A stretch of DNA of 64,000 nt from Diploptera punctata (GCA_030220185.1 JASPKZ010010238.1:717501-781500); one strand, 5' to 3'; shown: positions 19,825 to 30,128, counted from the stretch's first letter. Made by a program: numbers and translations. The notes: a model not told the origin generated them from the letters alone.

Positions 19825-21065
19825 CCTGTAAAATATGATTATGGAAAAGCAATTAGGGAAATTTAAACACATATTTGGTTCAGTAAGAAGATATTTGAGA
19901 AATAAGACAACAGGAGAAACTCAATTGAAATTTTAGAAAACAGTAGCCGTTCCAACGTTAACATACGGGTCTGAGACTTGGTCTTTAACGATATCTGATA
20001 AACATAAATTTGAGGGAATAGAAAAGAGTTTTCTGAGATCCGTTGCAGGTGTATCTTTAAGAGATCAAAAGAGAAGTCAAGATATCAGGGATGGATTACA
20101 AATATATAATATAAACGAGAGAATATACAGAAATAAATGCAATTTGTTTGAACATGTACAAAGAGTTCCAAATATTCTTCTTCTTCTTCTTCCTTTCCAG
20201 GATTAGGTCAATTCGGCCTGTTCCGGTCTCAAGTCCATCGTTTCCTTGGCCGTCACAAAGATCTTCTTCCATGTGGTTTGTAGGTGTTAATCTTTTTGGG
20301 TAATCTTGTATTGTCCATTCTGTCTAAATGTTCTTTCCATTGGTATTTGTGCTTGTCTAGTTTATCGAATATTGAAACTATCTCCAGTTCATTTCTTATT
20401 GATTCATTGTGTAATCTATCCACGCGTGTACATCCTTTTACGGATCTCAAAAATTTCATTTCAGTAGCTTGAATGTGTGAGATCTCTTTTTTTGTAAGTG
20501 CTCAAGATTCAGATCCATATAAAAGAACAGGAACAGTCATAGTTTTATAAAACCTGAGCTGAGTTTCTCTTCGAGTCTTTCGGAGGATTCTTCTTATGGT
20601 GCCACACAACATTTGATATCGGTTTAATTTATTGTGTATATCCCAATCATAGCTATATGTTATATCTGAACCAAGATAGTTAAAGTGTGCTGTCTGTTCT
20701 ATTATTTCATTATTGATCACTATTTGTGTTCTGACGGGCCCTTTGCCCTGAAAAATTTTAGTTTTTGAAGTTGAGACTTTGAGATTATAATAGAGTCCTA
20801 ATTGATTCAAAATGTAAATGGCTCTTTGTAAATCATCCTCTGACTTCTGTATAATTACCAGATCGTCTGCATACATTAAAATATGCATATACATGGTTCC
20901 AAATATTCGTTTACCAAAACAGGTGCTTCATTCTAAACAACAAGGACGAAGAAATATAGGAAGACCAAAACGACGTTGCTAGATCGACCTGTATCATTTT
21001 GTACATCGGGGAGGCGGACCTTGCCAACAGGCCCATATATTGAAGATGAAGATGATGATGATGAG
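19825..21065 (+). mobile_element. LINE C-terminal copy, split by LINE-G
   Basis: The first part reads MEKQLGKFKHIFGSVRRYLR, stop, TVAVPTLTYGSETWSLT, EKSFLRSVAGVSL and NLFEHVQRVPNI. It is interrupted at 20178-20895 and resumes with RLPKQVLHSKQQGRRNIGRP and a (GAT)n tail near 21045-21062. It is a 5'-truncated LINE with one early stop; the GRRNIGRP motif and tail place it near the GAT/GAA-tailed group. Confidence 0.75.
20178..20895 (-). mobile_element. LINE-G copy, 5'-truncated, nearly open
   Basis: TSD GTTCCAAATATTC is at 20165-20177 and 20896-20908. On the reverse strand, after a (TTC)n tract (tail (GAA)n), the protein contains MYADDLVIIQKSEDDLQRAI (catalytic YADD), NYLGSDITYSYDWD, TMTVPVLLYGSES, one stop, MKFLRSVKGCTRVDRLHNES and LPKKINTYKPHGRRSL. 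A forward relative is at 42530-43320. The copy is young by TSD and residue conservation but lacks everything upstream of the RT active site. Confidence 0.85.
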
Positions 21066-21712
21066 TTTCCATAAGAATGAGAATAGAAGTAAATTAACAA
21101 AACTTTTAATCTGCTTTTTATTATATTCTACTACATGATTTTATGTACTTTAATTAATAAAATGTCATGAGTATTTATAGTAGATTGTCACGTATTTAAA
21201 CAGCCGTGAATTACAGAGAAAGTTGATTAACCCGTTACCATGGCAGTGTACGTAGTGACATATATTTCACCAGGTGTATTAAACTACACCCATTATGTGC
21301 AAACAACAGCTGGTTCATATTTTTTATTCTCAAATTCTGAAACCGTAGAAGAGTGATAAAAATTAATATTTCATTTTAAAATGTGGTTAATTAAACTTGC
21401 AGTTGTTTTTCAGAACAATATAGAAACACGTTCTTTTGTTTTAATGAATTTACATTAATATTAATTGTTTGCGTCAAATATAAACTACTGGTACGTACCG
21501 CAGTTAATTGGTCTCTCTGATTTTGAATAGTAGCAAATAACTCAAATATTTTGTTCTATTTATAGCCGCTTCAGTTATTAAAGTTGAAAAATCGCGAAAT
21601 TAAAATATTGGTGACGTAATAAATCATGAATATTTTTGTGTAGTTTGAAAATTAGATTTTAAATCTCTCCGAGATAAACTAGGTTCTAATCCATTGCTAT
21701 AGAGTTCATTGA
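21066..21712. other. AT-rich spacer, nothing recognised
   Basis: No repeat, ORF or RNA signature recognised. Confidence 0.5.
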
Positions 21713-21715
21713 CTG

Positions 21716-22080
21716 TGGTCTCGAGCTAGCGCAGCGGGCCCGGGTTCGAACGTCGGTCGGTACAGTTTTTCTGGGTGAGATTTTTATCGGGGCTTTTTCT
21801 CACCTTAAAGACAAATGTCAGGAAAACGTTAAGGCCCAAATGGTCCCCGAAATCATATGGCCATCGCAATCATCATCATTCATATTCATCTTAGATTAAG
21901 CTTAGGATTAGGTACTCTCCTGGCGCACCACTATGATCATCATCACCCATCATATCATCGGGGCTACGTAACCCCGCCTTTCAGGCGCCCCAATCTCAGA
22001 AGTGCGTTACAAGTACGCCATGCCAGGAGAGAAACCAGGAATGTCGATAGACGACCTGGGGCATTTGCAAAAAAAAATAG
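21716..22080 (+). mobile_element. SINE-1-like copy with unusual 3' body
   Basis: The first 160 bp match SINE-1 (CTGTGGTCTCGAG head, B box GGTTCGAAC, TCACCTTAAAGACAAATGTC). After the CATCATCATTCAT core the sequence diverges from SINE-1 and contains a hairpin around GGGGCTACGTAACCCCGCC. It may be a subfamily or a second element. Confidence 0.6.
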
Positions 22081-22194
22081 TTAATTGATTTTATTAGTCA
22101 GTATACTTTAAATTTTGACTCCAGTTCATGGATTCTGTCTTTCACACGTAATGATCCTCTCAGTCAGTTTTCCTAAGAGGTGCGAAACTTAATG

Positions 22195-23200
22195 GAAAAT
22201 ATTTAAATTGAAAAGAATGTTATTTAACAAAATTTAAAAAAAAAACAAAATTTAACAAAATTTAATTTTGGAGTCTGGAGAAACAATACAATCTTGTAGT
22301 GAGATCACATATTTAGGAATTAAAATAAATAAAAATGGGAGTTATGTAGATGAAATAAGAAATAGAAATAATAAAGGAAAATTTGCAATTGCTTGCGTCA
22401 ATGGAATATTGTGGGATAAAAATGTAAGTAATAAAAATAAAATGAATATATATCATACAATTGTTAAAAGCATCATTACTTATGGAGCAGAACTTTGGTC
22501 ATTAACAACAAAAACAAATAAGTATCTTATGGCAACGGAAATGGATTTTATACGAAGGGCAGCAAGAATTTCAAGAAGAGAAAAAATTAGGAACTCAGTT
22601 ATAAGGGAGAAAATGAAGATTTTTATTTTAGATTATATTAAAACTCAGAAAAATCCAAGGAGCAAGTCCTCCGGGAGGGACTTTAAGCCGTGGGTCCCGA
22701 GTCTGAAGATTTTTAGGCTCGTAAAAAAGCCTTAAGCCTGAATGAAAAGGCCTCTAAGCAAAAGTTACCGAATTTTCCCGTCCTAGTACTACTTTGGTTT
22801 CCTAGACGTCTGTATGAGGCGGAACGCTGACCACTTACCACTCAAAATGACATCTATACGAAAACAAGTGTAACTAAATTAGTATGGTTCAAATTCTTCC
22901 CTGTAGGGGGAGAGCGCCTAAATCTCTGTCAAGGGAAAACATAGGCTTACAATACAATACAATTAAAACTCAGAAATTAAGATGGTACGGACATGTCCAG
23001 CGAATGGAAGAGGATCGACTACCAAAATCTGTTTTGGAATGGAAACCTGAGGGAAGACGAGGCAGAGGAAGACCTAAAACCTCCTGGAGTCAGGGAATAT
23101 GTTTATACATGAAGGAGAAACATCTACAACCAGGAGATTGGATGGACCGACAAAATTGGCTATTAGGAATCGGACGATGTCAAAGACATTAATCAACCGA
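22195..23200 (+). mobile_element. RTE-B copy, split by a 310 bp retroposon
   Basis: The reading frame gives ESGETIQSCSEITYLGIKIN, FAIACVNGILWDKNV, KSIITYGAELWSLTTKTNKY, ATEMDFIRRAARISRREK and DYIKTQK; it is interrupted at 22652-22961 and resumes LRWYGHVQRMEEDRLPKSVL, PEGRRGRGRPKTSW, stopping at 23190-23192. With the insert removed the C-terminal 280 residues are nearly open. A sister copy interrupted by the DNA transposon is at 29520-34272. Confidence 0.85.
22652..22961 (+). mobile_element. 310 bp non-coding retroposon
   Basis: TSD ATTAAAACTCAGAAA (15 bp) is at 22637-22651 and 22962-22976. The insert begins AATCCAAGGAGCAAGTCC, has no ORF of note and ends in an (AATAC)n-like tail. Size, tail and TSD fit a SINE or truncated LINE end; no second copy was found in the window. 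Confidence 0.8.
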
Positions 23201-23600
23201 TGATCTATCTATGAATGTTTTTGTTACTGTCAAGTTTCCAATAAATAGCTGTTAAATTTAATGTTGCGAAATTTGAAAACTATAATCACGATGAATGTAA
23301 AGTGACATTTCTAGAAAAAAGTTTCAGAACACAAAATTTTCTACTTAAATAGAATTATAACATGTTTTATTACAGTATATATTTTTAAAACTTTTGTTCA
23401 AACTTAAAATACTGTTCTGATACACCCAAAGCTTATTGTCATTTAAGTATATGATCCGGATTAACTCCTCCCCAGTGATGAAATTACTTCGATCAAACGC
23501 AAAGAAATTAAAATTGTACAAATAATTAATACGAATCAGTGTAAATACAGTTTAATTTAAACATAAAAATATTACGCCTAATTTCTTATTCCACAATTAC
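23200..23600. other. AT-rich spacer, nothing recognised
   Basis: No feature recognised. Confidence 0.5.
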
Positions 23601-23651
23601 TTAATTATGTTTGCGTTTAAGTCAAAAGCGAATCAAGATGGAGAACACAGA

Positions 23652-23822
23652 ATGCGGCTGGTTTTGCTGCTAGTGTGTAGCCTGCCAGTTTCAAATGAAG
23701 CTGACAAGAGACGAAGACAGGTTTACGTGAAGTACAAACGTCCTCCAAAATTTAGATTTTTTTTATGGGATTCATATTACTTTACAGATTTATACTTTAT
23801 TAAATTTATTTTTATGAACTAA
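23652..23822 (+). CDS. Candidate secreted-peptide exon
   Basis: From the ATG at 23652 the product starts MRLVLLLVCSLPVSNEADK then RRRQ: a short positive start, a hydrophobic core and a small-residue region like a signal peptide, then a basic cluster that could be processed. Local GC is higher than the flanks. A possible splice donor CAG/GTTTAC lies at 23720/23721, after which the open frame becomes AT-rich and less protein-like. An in-frame ATG at 23607 would mask the signal. No downstream exon was found and no family is recognised. Confidence 0.3.
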   Translation: MRLVLLLVCSLPVSNEADKRRRQVYVKYKRPPKFRFFLWDSYYFTDLYFIKFIFMN

Positions 23823-23904
23823 CCGACACGATAGCGTATAATTATGGTAATGTTTAAAAAACAGCAGTACGAATTTATATTGGATTTCGCTATTAATAGT
23901 ATAC

Positions 23905-25312
23905 AGAAAAGTTAGACTTCTGACTATATTTTGTTTTTGTTTCACACACAAACAGTTGAATAGCATATTGAGAAGTTTTACTTCAGACTATATTTTGTTT
24001 TTTTGTTTCACACACAATCAGTTCAACAGTATATTCAAAAGTTAGACTTCTGACTGTATTTTGTCTTGGTTTCACACACAAACAGTTGAATAGTATATTG
24101 AGAAGTTAAACTTCGAACTATATTTCGTTTTTGTTTCACACACAAACAGTTGAATAGTATATTGTGAAGTTTGACTTCTGACTATATTTTGTTTTTTGTT
24201 TCACACACAAACAATTGAATAGTATATTGAGAAGTTAGACTTCTGACTATATTTTGTTTTGTTTCACACACAAACAGTTGAACAGTATATTCAAAAGTTA
24301 AACATGTGACTGTCTTTTGTCTTAGTTTCACACAGACAGTTGAATAGTATATTGAGAAGTTTGACTTCTGACTATATTTTGTTTTGTTTCACACACAAAC
24401 AGTTGAACAGTATATTCAAAAGTTAAACATGTGACTGTCTTTTGTCTTAGTTTCACACAGACAGTTGAATAGTATATTGAGAAGTTAGACTTCTGACTAT
24501 ATTTTGTTTTGTTTCACACACAAACAGTTGAACAGTATATTCAAAAGTTAAACATGTGACTGTCTTTTGTCTTAGTTTCACACAGACAGTTGAATAGTAC
24601 ATTGAGAATTAGACTTCTGACTATATTTGTTTTGTTTCACACACAAACAGTTGAACAGTATATTCAAAAGTTAAACATGTGACTGTCTTTTGTCTTAGTT
24701 TCACACAGACAGTTGAATAGTATATTGAGAAGTTAGACTTCTGACTATATTTTGTTTTGTTTCACACACAAACAGTTGAACAGTATATTCAAAAGTTAAA
24801 CATGTGACTGTCTTTTGTCTTAGTTTCACACAGACAGTTGAATAGTATATTGAGAAGTTAGACTTCTGACTATATTTTGTTTTGTTTACACACACAAACA
24901 GTTGAACAGTATATTCAAAAGTTAAACATGTGACTGTCTTTTGTCTTAGTTTCACACAGACAGTTGAATAGTATATTGAGAAGTTAGACTTCTGACTATA
25001 TTTTGTTTTGTTTCACACACAAACAGTTGAACAGTATATTCAAAAGTTAAACATGTGACTGTCTTTTGTCTTAGTTTCACACAGACAGTTGAATAGTATA
25101 TTGAGAAGTTAGACTTCTGACTATATTTTGTTTTGTTTCACACACAAACAGTTGAACAGTATATTCAAAAGTTAAACATGTGACTGTCTTTTGTCTTAGT
25201 TTCACACAGACAGTTGAATAGTATATTGAGAAGTTTGACTTCTGACTATATTTTGTTTTTTGTTTCACACACAAACAGTTGAAAGTATAGTGAGAAATCA
25301 ATTGAGTTGGTG
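23905..25312 (+). repeat. Satellite with ~125 bp higher-order unit, main block
   Basis: Two related monomers of about 62-63 bp alternate. One holds GACTTCTGACTATATTTTG, the other AACATGTGACTGTCTTTTG. The second landmark occurs at 24301, 24426, 24551, 24674, 24799, 24925, 25050 and 25175, a 123-126 bp period. Edge monomers (23905-24300) are more diverged. Reverse-strand frames of 74-84 codons here are repeat translations. Confidence 0.92.
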
Positions 25313-25400
25313 TTTACTTGATGAAAATCCATAATTATTAATTAAATTAAAATAAAACTTAGTTTTATTTGATTTTCATATTTATTAAGATATAATTCAG

Positions 25401-25434
25401 TGACAGCTGCTTCGGTACACTGTACCTTCTTCAG
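25401..25434 (-). ncRNA. Hammerhead-like motif, PLE-A, mutated
   Basis: CUGAAGA and helix are intact but GAAA reads GAAG, so A15.1 is lost and the palindrome is broken. Confidence 0.35.
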
Positions 25435-25704
25435 ACATGTTAACAAATTATGAATTGTGTTCCAACTGATCTAAGCAACAATACAACAATAATTTAATTA
25501 ATTTTTATAATTTAACAAAGGCTATTCATTCAAATCAAGTTGAGAATTTAACAGTTTATTACTACTTTTCAATTTGTGTATTTCTATAGCCTCCAAGAGG
25601 TCCAACTGCTTACCCTTATCACAAACATGTAAAATTTAAAAATTTGGATCGAAACATTGATTAAATTTAATCATTGTTTCGATCCAAATTTTGAAATTTT
25701 ACAT

Positions 25705-25865
25705 GTTTATTCGATCCAAATTTTGAAATTTCACATGTTTGTGATAAGGGTAAGAAGTTGGACCTTTTGGAGGCTGTATAAATAAATAAATTGAAAAGTA
25801 GTAATAAACTGTTAAATTCTCAACTTGATTTGAATGAATCGCCTTTGTTAAATTAAAAAAAAATA
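25705..25865 (+). pseudogene. PLE-A protein C-terminus
   Basis: FDPNFEISHVCDKGKKLDLL then EAV, a stop, and further LNSQLDLNESPLLN in shifted frame. This fits the tail after the GIY-YIG nuclease of Penelope-like proteins. The reverse arm carries the same segment at about 25500-25640. Both have stops, and neither has a start. Confidence 0.65.
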
Positions 25866-25942
25866 AATAAATTATTGTTGTATTGTTGCTTAGATCAGTT
25901 GATATGTACTATAACAACACAATTCATAATTTGTTAACATGT

Positions 25943-25976
25943 CTGAAGAAGATACAGTGTACCGAGACACCTGTCA
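25943..25976 (+). ncRNA. Hammerhead-like motif, PLE-A, degenerate
   Basis: CUGAAGA is kept, but the helix has one mismatch (GAUAC/GUACC) and GAAA reads GAGA. Confidence 0.3.
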
Positions 25977-26040
25977 CTGAATCTATCTTAATAAATATGA
26001 AAATAAAATAAAACTAAGTTTTATTTTATTTAATTAATAA

Positions 26041-26305
26041 GTATATTGAGAAGTTAGACTTCTGACTATATTTTGTTTTTTTGTTTCACACACAAAGAGT
26101 CGAACAGAATATTTAAAACTTAGACTTGTCACTGTCTTTTGTCTTGGTTTCACACACAAACAGTTGAATAATATATTGAGAAATTTGACTTCCGACTATA
26201 TTTTTTTTTTGTTTCACACACAAACAGTTGAATTAGTATATTCAAAAGTTAGACTTCTGTCTTTTGTCTTTGTTTCACACCTAAACAGTTGAATAATGTA
26301 TACTA
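26041..26305 (+). repeat. Satellite, resumed block
   Basis: Four or so diverged 62-63 bp monomers continue after the PLE-A pair and decay by 26300. Confidence 0.9.
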
Positions 26306-26404
26306 ACTGCATTGCAATCTTATCTTTTATTATATACAAATCTTAGCCCTAATTAGGCCTATAATATAATTTAAAACCAATTCCTCAGTATATTGCCCAT
26401 GTTG

Positions 26405-26613
26405 CTTCGTAAATGTAAAGTGATCCCCACAACAGGCCCGGAGGCCCTTGGGGCAGTAGGAGGTTAAGGCTCCCACTTTTTCTAGACAATCGGCACTTTA
26501 TGTCGGCTGGGTCATCAGCCCTGCGTGACAGCCGCCTTTACCCCCAGAACAAGCGTCTGGTACTCATTTCCATTAGAGGCTTCGTAATTGATAAAAACTT
26601 GATACGTATTCCT
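26405..26613 (-). mobile_element. SINE-4-like dispersed repeat
   Basis: Shares about 180 bp with 46266-46445 (landmarks GTAAAGTGATCCC, CCCACTTTTTCTAGACAATC, CCTTTACCCCCAGAACAAGC). On the reverse strand it would end in a (TTTAC)n-like tail, so I give it minus orientation. No tRNA head seen. Confidence 0.6.
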
Positions 26614-26626
26614 CTTATTTTAAATA

Positions 26627-26929
26627 AATATCCCCAACTCGTGTCCAACTCAGTGTCGGGTCGAGGGAAGAATGAGAAGAAGCCCCTACATTTATAGAGG
26701 TCTGTGAACTACAAGCACCGTCAAATGGGCGGATGAACGAAATGGATGAGATGAGTATGGAGAAATGGTGGAATGAAATTGTGGCAGGGAAAACGGGAGA
26801 AACCCAGATAAAAACCTGCCCAAGCTCCGTTTCATCCACCATGAAACACACATGGAGTGACCGAGACTCGATATCGGGACCGCAGCGGTGAGAGACGAGC
26901 ATCTAACCGCTTGAGCCACGGAGCGCGCC
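26627..26929 (-). mobile_element. SINE-3 copy, full, tRNA-derived
   Basis: TSD CTTATTTTAAATA is at 26614-26626 and 26930-26942. The head at the right reads (reverse strand) CCGTGGCTCAAGCGGTTAGA, a clear A box; the B-box zone is ATATCGAGTCTC. A split relative is at 58150-58325 plus 59155-59300. Overlapping reverse frames here are not genes. Confidence 0.85.
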
Positions 26930-26942
26930 CTTATTTTAAATA

Positions 26943-27304
26943 CTGAAGTTTATGTTTATTTCACTTATAAATTATTGAGCGTGGATTGAATATTTGTAGA
27001 CCTTGAAATCAGGCTTATAGTTCACGTGTTATTTTAACATAAAGAAAAAAGTCAGTAAAATGAGCAGAATTCTTGTTACGAAGGTCAACTTTCCATGCAA
27101 GTCGTAAGGGTGAATTAATGCCCTTCTTGATATTATCTTTATGACGCGATCTATCAAATATTCAGGACCACCACTTAAGCACGGCTCCTTAACGCTGTTG
27201 GATTCCTGGATCATAAATTGAGGTTACCCTTAACACAGTCGCAATTCACTATGCACGCAGGTGTCAAGCTATTATTTCTCTCCTTGTACCGTCCACTTCA
27301 TATA
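26943..27304. other. Spacer, nothing recognised
   Basis: No element or gene signature. Confidence 0.5.
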
Positions 27305-27307
27305 ATA

Positions 27308-27323
27308 AGGAATAATAATGATG

Positions 27324-27358
<35 letters not shown>
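27308..27358 (+). repeat. (AAT/GAT)n microsatellite
   Basis: AATAATGATGATAAT leads into pure AAT triplets at the 5' edge of a LINE fragment. Confidence 0.9.
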
Positions 27359-27359
<1 letters not shown>

Positions 27360-27976
27360 TAATAATGGGATGTATCAAAGGATGTGAAGAATGTAATTAA
27401 TTGCGGATCAAAATTAACTCAAAATGTACCTAAGAAAATGGCATAAAATGTAGAAATAAAAAAGGCAGATCAGTAATAACAATGTTAAACGGCGTTTTGT
27501 GAGATAAGAACATATGAATGGATACCAAATTAGAAATGTATAAATCCATAATTCAAAGCACGCTAACATTCGGTGCAGAAACTTGGCAGTTGAATATAAA
27601 TTTGAGTTTAAAACTTATTTCTACTGAAATGGATTATCCTAAACGCTCAACTAGGCATTCTAAATTGGAAAAAGCAGAAATGCAATAATCAGGCAACTAA
27701 TGGAAGTACAAAATTCAATATTTTGTGAGATACAAACACTAGAATGGTATGGTCATACAGGTAGGATGCCAAAGAAAAGATTACCCGGACAAGCTTTGGA
27801 ATGAATTCCACCTGGGAAAGGAAAGAGAGATCCACCTAGATTTAAATGGATTGATGGTGTAAGAAGAGGAATTCGAATGTGAAGATAGAGAAGAATGGAG
27901 AAAGAAGATAAAAATTAAAAAAGCTTTGGGCACAGGTAGATGTTTTATTACATTGTAAACATGTTTATTCATAAAT
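27360..27976 (+). pseudogene. RTE-B-like LINE C-terminal fragment
   Basis: Translation with frameshifts gives NKKGRSVITMLNGVL, a stop, MYKSIIQSTLTFGAETWQLN, STEMDYPKRSTRHSK, then HTGRMP-like and KIKIKKALGTGRCF. The order matches the RTE-B C-terminus (22300-23190), and ALGTGRC recalls its GIGRC ending. It is heavily decayed. It ends in an (AAAT)n run at 27970-27988, in which the PLE-B pair landed. Confidence 0.65.
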
Positions 27977-28075
27977 AAATAAATAACAGTTGAATGCAGG
28001 CTTTCACGGCCGGTAATCATGATGTTGAGTGATTCCGGGTTCTGTGGCCGTGGTCCATAGTTGGTGTTGATACCA

Positions 28076-28110
28076 GACGTTTCGCCCTCAACTGCGGAGG
28101 GCATCTTCAG
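28076..28110 (-). ncRNA. Hammerhead-like motif, PLE-B reverse arm
   Basis: Identical in core to 16837-16871: CUGAAGA, U, six-pair helix, GAAA, ACGU, C. Confidence 0.5.
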
Positions 28111-28432
28111 TGGCGAGTGCTTCTAGGCGTGTTTCCTGGTCGGAAGCTCTACTTAGAGTGAACGCTGCGGGTGTTGTATTGATACTAGTGGTGGGAGCAG
28201 GGTGAGCGGGCGTGGCTCTTGCTGATTGGCTAATGGTCGTCTCCTTGTTGTCCCTAGTGTTGATGCATTTATTTTCTAGTGTACGGTACCAGGCCTTAGA
28301 CAGTTTAATACCTTCCTCTTTTCTGTTAATATTTTCCTTATGCTTGTGTATTTCTATAGCCTCTCGATATAATCTAGGGAAATAATAGGAAGTTGTGGCT
28401 AAAACTTGTGTATCATCGAATAGAATGGACAC
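28088..28432 (-). pseudogene. PLE-B endonuclease C-terminus, reverse arm
   Basis: The frame opens with a non-ATG codon at the palindrome centre: ILFDDTQVLATTSYYFPRLY then REAIEIHKHKENINRKEEG and LSKAWYRTLEN. FDDTQVLA and REAIEIHKH...NRKEEG...KAWYR are the recognisable end of the GIY-YIG endonuclease of Penelope-like elements. A low-complexity T/A/P-rich tail ends at the stop inside the ribozyme-like core. The frame is intact over 114 codons but 5'-truncated, so no functional protein is expected. Confidence 0.85.
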
Positions 28433-28434
28433 CA

Positions 28435-28774
28435 GATTCTATTCGATGATACACAAGTTTTAGCCACAACTTCCTATTATTTCCCTAGATTATATCGAGA
28501 GGCTATAGAAATACACAAGCATAAGGAAAATATTAACAGAAAAGAGGAAGGTATTAAACTGTCTAAGGCCTGGTACCGTACACTAGAAAATAAATGCATC
28601 AACACTAGGGACAACAAGGAGACGACCATTAGCCAATCAGCAAGAGCCACGCCCGCTCACCCTGCTCCCACCACTAGTATCAATACAACACCCGCAGCGT
28701 TCACTCTAAGTAGAGCTTCCGACCAGGAAACACGCCTAGAAGCACTCGCCACTGAAGATGCCCTCCGCAGTTGA
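28435..28774 (+). pseudogene. PLE-B endonuclease C-terminus, forward arm
   Basis: Mirror of the reverse arm with the same residues, FDDTQVLATTSYYFPRLYRE onward, open up to the TGA at 28772-28774 within CGCAGTTGAGG, the loop of the hammerhead-like stem II. Coding sequence and ribozyme core therefore overlap in PLE-B, as in PLE-C. Truncated at the 5' side, no start codon. Confidence 0.85.
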
Positions 28775-28786
28775 GGGCGAAACGTC
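28752..28786 (+). ncRNA. Hammerhead-like motif, PLE-B forward arm
   Basis: Same core and GUC triplet as the other three PLE-B copies; stem I GCCA/UGGU. Confidence 0.5.
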
Positions 28787-28864
28787 TGGTATCAACACCA
28801 ACTATGGACCACGGCCACAGAACCCGGAATCACTCAACATCAAATAAATAACAATTCAACAATA

Positions 28865-29090
28865 GCCAGAGAGTTGAACATCGTACCTATATCTGAATAC
28901 CTCCAAGAATATAGAAACAATTGGCTAGCCCATATTCAGCGCATGGGTCGTCACAGAATACCAAAACAAATTCTTCACTACATTCCTCGAGGCAGAAGAT
29001 CTGTGGGTCGACCTTTTCGGAGTTGGCGGGAGACCGTAACGGGCCACTGGGCCTAATACTTAAAAGGATGATGATGATAAATAAATAATA
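28865..29090 (+). pseudogene. LINE C-terminal fragment (GAT tail)
   Basis: Open for 60 codons: NIVPISEYLQEYRNNWLAHI then QRMGRHRIPKQILHYIPRGR, RSVGRPFRSWRET and a stop, followed by a GATGATGATAAATAAATAAT tail. It is the C-terminal basic region of the RTE-like LINEs at 3376 and 49200. The 5' boundary is close to the right TSD of the PLE-B pair. Confidence 0.75.
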
Positions 29091-29518
29091 AAAATAGTAA
29101 TATTTACAAATAGTTAGTATGTTTTTAAAAGAATTGACAGACAGAATAAAATAGGAAGAATTTTAACAATTAAAAATGTAACCTCATCGGGAATCGAAAC
29201 TGTGACCTCCTGCTTAAGAATCAGGCCACTAAGCACTGAGGTAAGCGTACTCTGGCTAATTGCGCTTGAAAGAATACTGTTAAAAGGAAGAAGGGAAACA
29301 TATTGTAGCTCTACTGTGTAAATAATTTACTCATGTGAATCACGCGTTGGAACTTAGAAGTATTCGAGATCAAGAGTCGGCCCAATCTTTTTGTCACTAA
29401 GTTTACATGAAATATTAAAGAATTCGAGGAGAAAATGTTTATGCATGGGAATTCCTATTTCAAACAACAAAACTTTATACAAGTTTAATTTGGAGATGAA
29501 CAATTGTTAATTGCACAA
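29091..29518. other. Spacer with a possible tRNA-Lys-like relic
   Basis: Otherwise featureless. On the reverse strand 29242-29181 reads ACCTCAGTGCTTAGTGG... with a CTT-containing loop and TTCGATTCCCG, and ends pair (ACCTCA/TGAGGT). It is too short (62 nt) and its T-stem does not pair, so it is at most a relic. Confidence 0.3.
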
Positions 29519-29519
29519 G

Positions 29520-29839
29520 ATTAGGAAGATATAGAATAAGTGACTAGAAAATTAATAGAAGTATATGATAAATGAGGATTAATTTTTAACATGAAGAAAA
29601 CAAAATATTTATCAATTGGTGAACCAGAACAAAATTTAATTTTGGAGACTGGAGAAACGATAAAATCTTGTGGTGAGATCACTTATTTAGAAAGTAAAAT
29701 AAATAAAAATGGAAGTTATGAAGAGGAAATAAGAAATATAAATAATAGAAAAAAAATTGCAATTGCTTGCATCGAAGGAATATTGTGGGATAAAAATGTA
29801 ACTAATAAAAATATAAAATTAGTATATATCATACAATTG
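29520..29839 (+). pseudogene. RTE-B copy, left part
   Basis: MKKTKYLSIGEPEQNLILET then GETIKSCGEITYLESKINKN, IAIACIEGILWDKNV and, after a frameshift, the VYIIQL region, where the DNA transposon begins. The continuation (KSFITYGAELWALTTKT) is at 34050-34272. The uninterrupted order is seen at 22450-22500. CAATTG is repeated at both junctions. Confidence 0.8.
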
Positions 29840-30128
29840 AGTTGCTCAATGGAAAAGAGGCGCATGCCACAAATCTGCCGATTGTGAGTTTTTGTTATGG
29901 TTAAGTAGATCCTGCTATCTTGCATCAATTCTAATAACTATTTGCATGGTGGTATGTGTCTATTCTTTAACAAGTAGCATAATAAAACTTGAAGATTCTG
30001 AATTATAGAAATAGCTAGTGGAAAAAAGAGGCACATGCCACCTTCTTTCTCTTTCATCTCAAATGGTTACAGTCAATGTTCCTGATAGGTCGGCAGAAAT
30101 GAAACTAACCAATCAGAATATAGTTCCA

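Larger units (their letters stand above)
25313..26040. mobile_element. PLE-A inverted pair inside the satellite
   Basis: A reverse arm (25313 to about 25650) and a forward arm (about 25680-26040) meet in an AT-rich centre that itself has short inverted copies of TTTCGATCCAAATTTTGAAA. The satellite resumes after it, and AGTATAGTGAGAA (left) versus AGTATATTGAGAA (right) is the probable TSD. The left arm has about 35 bp of extra tail. Both arms are more diverged than those at 34704. Confidence 0.8.
27989..28841. mobile_element. PLE-B inverted pair, large near-perfect palindrome
   Basis: Two arms of more than 400 bp are almost exact complements around a roughly 9 bp centre (GGACACCAG, about 28426-28434). 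TSD AAATAAATAACA is at 27977-27988 and 28842-28853. The reverse arm has about 30 bp of extra tail (TTGAATGCAGGCTTTCACGG). Both arms hold the C-terminal endonuclease coding part and the hammerhead-like core. Near-identity of arms implies recent or concerted origin. Confidence 0.92.

Noticed and set aside
24701..25301. Repeated MKLRQKTVTCLTFEYTVQLF frames
   Set aside because: Reverse translation of the 125 bp satellite; the period is a near multiple of three by chance in some units.
26615..26919. Two overlapping reverse frames of 95 and 75 codons
   Set aside because: Both lie in a full SINE-3 with a clear TSD, and they use different frames of the same bases.
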